DNA of 8,179 bases from Burkholderiales bacterium (GTDB lineage: Bacteria; Pseudomonadota; Gammaproteobacteria; Burkholderiales; Burkholderiaceae), in the NCBI GenBank assembly GCA_903643055.1, contig CAHJWV010000773.1, positions 1-8,179 of the forward strand, in the 5' to 3' direction. Positions 7,722 to 8,179 of this stretch are shown piece after piece; the first letter of the stretch is position 1; every line of letters begins with the position of its first letter. The notes beneath the pieces are model-generated. The model had not been told where the DNA came from and ran no database searches. It was given only the letters and a program-made list of their open reading frames with translations. The translations under genes and the position numbers were made by a program.

Positions 7722-7735
7722 GCAACGCAAGTTGC
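7722..7735 (+). promoter_or_regulatory. rpsA: GNRA-type hairpin in the rpsA leader next to the ribosome binding site
   Basis: GCAAC at 7722-7726 pairs with GTTGC at 7731-7735 around a GCAA tetraloop, the stable GNRA class. It ends three bases before GGAAAG at 7739-7744, the probable Shine-Dalgarno of rpsA, which lies five bases before the ATG. In E. coli the rpsA leader is structured and S1 protein represses its own translation. A comparable role here is inference, since the E. coli leader works without a canonical Shine-Dalgarno. No convincing promoter was found in 7620-7749. Confidence 0.45.
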
Positions 7736-7749
7736 ACCGGAAAGACCTC

Positions 7750-8179
7750 ATGCCTCAAACCCAAACCACCGCCCCTGCTGGGATGGAATCCTTTGCCGCC
7801 CTCTTCGAGGAGTCGTTGACTCGCTCTGAGATGCGCACCGGTGAAGTCATCACAGCCGAAGTTGTTCGCGTCGAGCACAGCTTCGTGGTGGTGAACGCTG
7901 GACTGAAGTCCGAAGCGTATGTGCCCATTGAAGAATTCAAGAACGACCAGGGCGAACTGGAAGTTGAAGTCGGTGACTTCGTGTCGGTCGCGATCGATGC
8001 CGTTGAAAACGGCTACGGCGACACCATCCTCTCGCGGGACAAGGCCAAGCGCCTGGCTTCGTGGCTATCGCTCGAAACCTCGCTGGAATCCGGCGACTTC
8101 GTCAGCGGCACCGTCAACGGCAAGGTCAAGGGTGGCCTGACCGTGCTGGTCAACGGCATCCGCGCCTTCCTGCCCGGTT
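7750..8179 (+). CDS. rpsA: 30S ribosomal protein S1, 5' part (cut by the window end)
   Basis: S1 binds mRNA on the 30S subunit through repeated OB-fold S1 domains and helps start translation. Only the first 143 codons are present; the frame is open at the window edge. The ATG at 7750 follows GGAAAG at 7739-7744. A second in-frame ATG at 7783 has no such site and would remove the short N-terminal extension. The sequence contains the S1 N-terminal signature SFAALFEESLT, the first domain with GEVITAEVVRVEHSFVVVNA and LSRDKAKRLASW, and the start of the second domain with NGKVKGGLTVLVNGIRAFLPG. These match S1 of proteobacteria closely. The position after cmk is the classical cmk-rpsA order. The 130-base gap and leader hairpins suggest partly independent expression from the genes upstream. 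Confidence 0.97.
   Translation, partial: MPQTQTTAPAGMESFAALFEESLTRSEMRTGEVITAEVVRVEHSFVVVNAGLKSEAYVPIEEFKNDQGELEVEVGDFVSVAIDAVENGYGDTILSRDKAKRLASWLSLETSLESGDFVSGTVNGKVKGGLTVLVNGIRAFLPG

Noticed and set aside
1..8179. Mobile element, CRISPR array, tRNA or defence system
   Set aside because: No transposase or integrase motifs, no regularly spaced repeats, no tRNA-like cloverleaf and no nuclease or toxin-like frame were seen; the genes are all conserved housekeeping types.

Overview
The window is a GC-rich, densely packed stretch of housekeeping genes, all on the + strand. Gene order and protein sequences point to a betaproteobacterium of the order Burkholderiales, most likely the Comamonadaceae or the Rubrivivax/Leptothrix-type lineages. 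This placement is inferred from the gene order gyrA - (DUF2059) - pheA - tyrA - aroA/cmk - rpsA, the fused AroA-CMK protein and the overall protein similarity. I could not run a phylogenetic search.

Layout: 1-191 is the gyrA upstream region, with a strong hairpin and a direct repeat. 192-2825 is gyrA, complete, with the catalytic tyrosine at residue 122. 2822-3469 is a small exported DUF2059-type protein that overlaps gyrA by ATGA. 3466-3537 is a 23-codon mini-ORF where serC is expected in related genomes; its N-terminus faintly resembles that of SerC. 3555-4661 is pheA (chorismate mutase / prephenate dehydratase / ACT). 4681-5562 is tyrA. 5604-7619 is one continuous reading frame for EPSP synthase fused to cytidylate kinase. 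7620-7749 is a leader with a 9-bp stem followed by T4 and a GNRA-type hairpin just before the ribosome binding site. 7750 to the end is the 5' part of rpsA, cut by the window edge.

Functionally, aroA makes EPSP, the precursor of chorismate. pheA and tyrA then draw chorismate and prephenate towards phenylalanine and tyrosine. Their neighbours serve DNA supercoiling (gyrA), pyrimidine nucleotide supply (cmk) and translation (rpsA). The short gaps and overlaps suggest co-transcription, at least from gyrA through aroA-cmk.

I see no mobile element, CRISPR array, RNA gene, toxin-antitoxin pair or defence gene, and no evidence of a wholly new system. The points worth a second look are the apparent loss of serC with a tiny ORF left at its site, Gln at GyrA position 83, the AroA-CMK fusion with its very short linker, the structured gyrA and rpsA leaders, and the TyrA cofactor-site residues.
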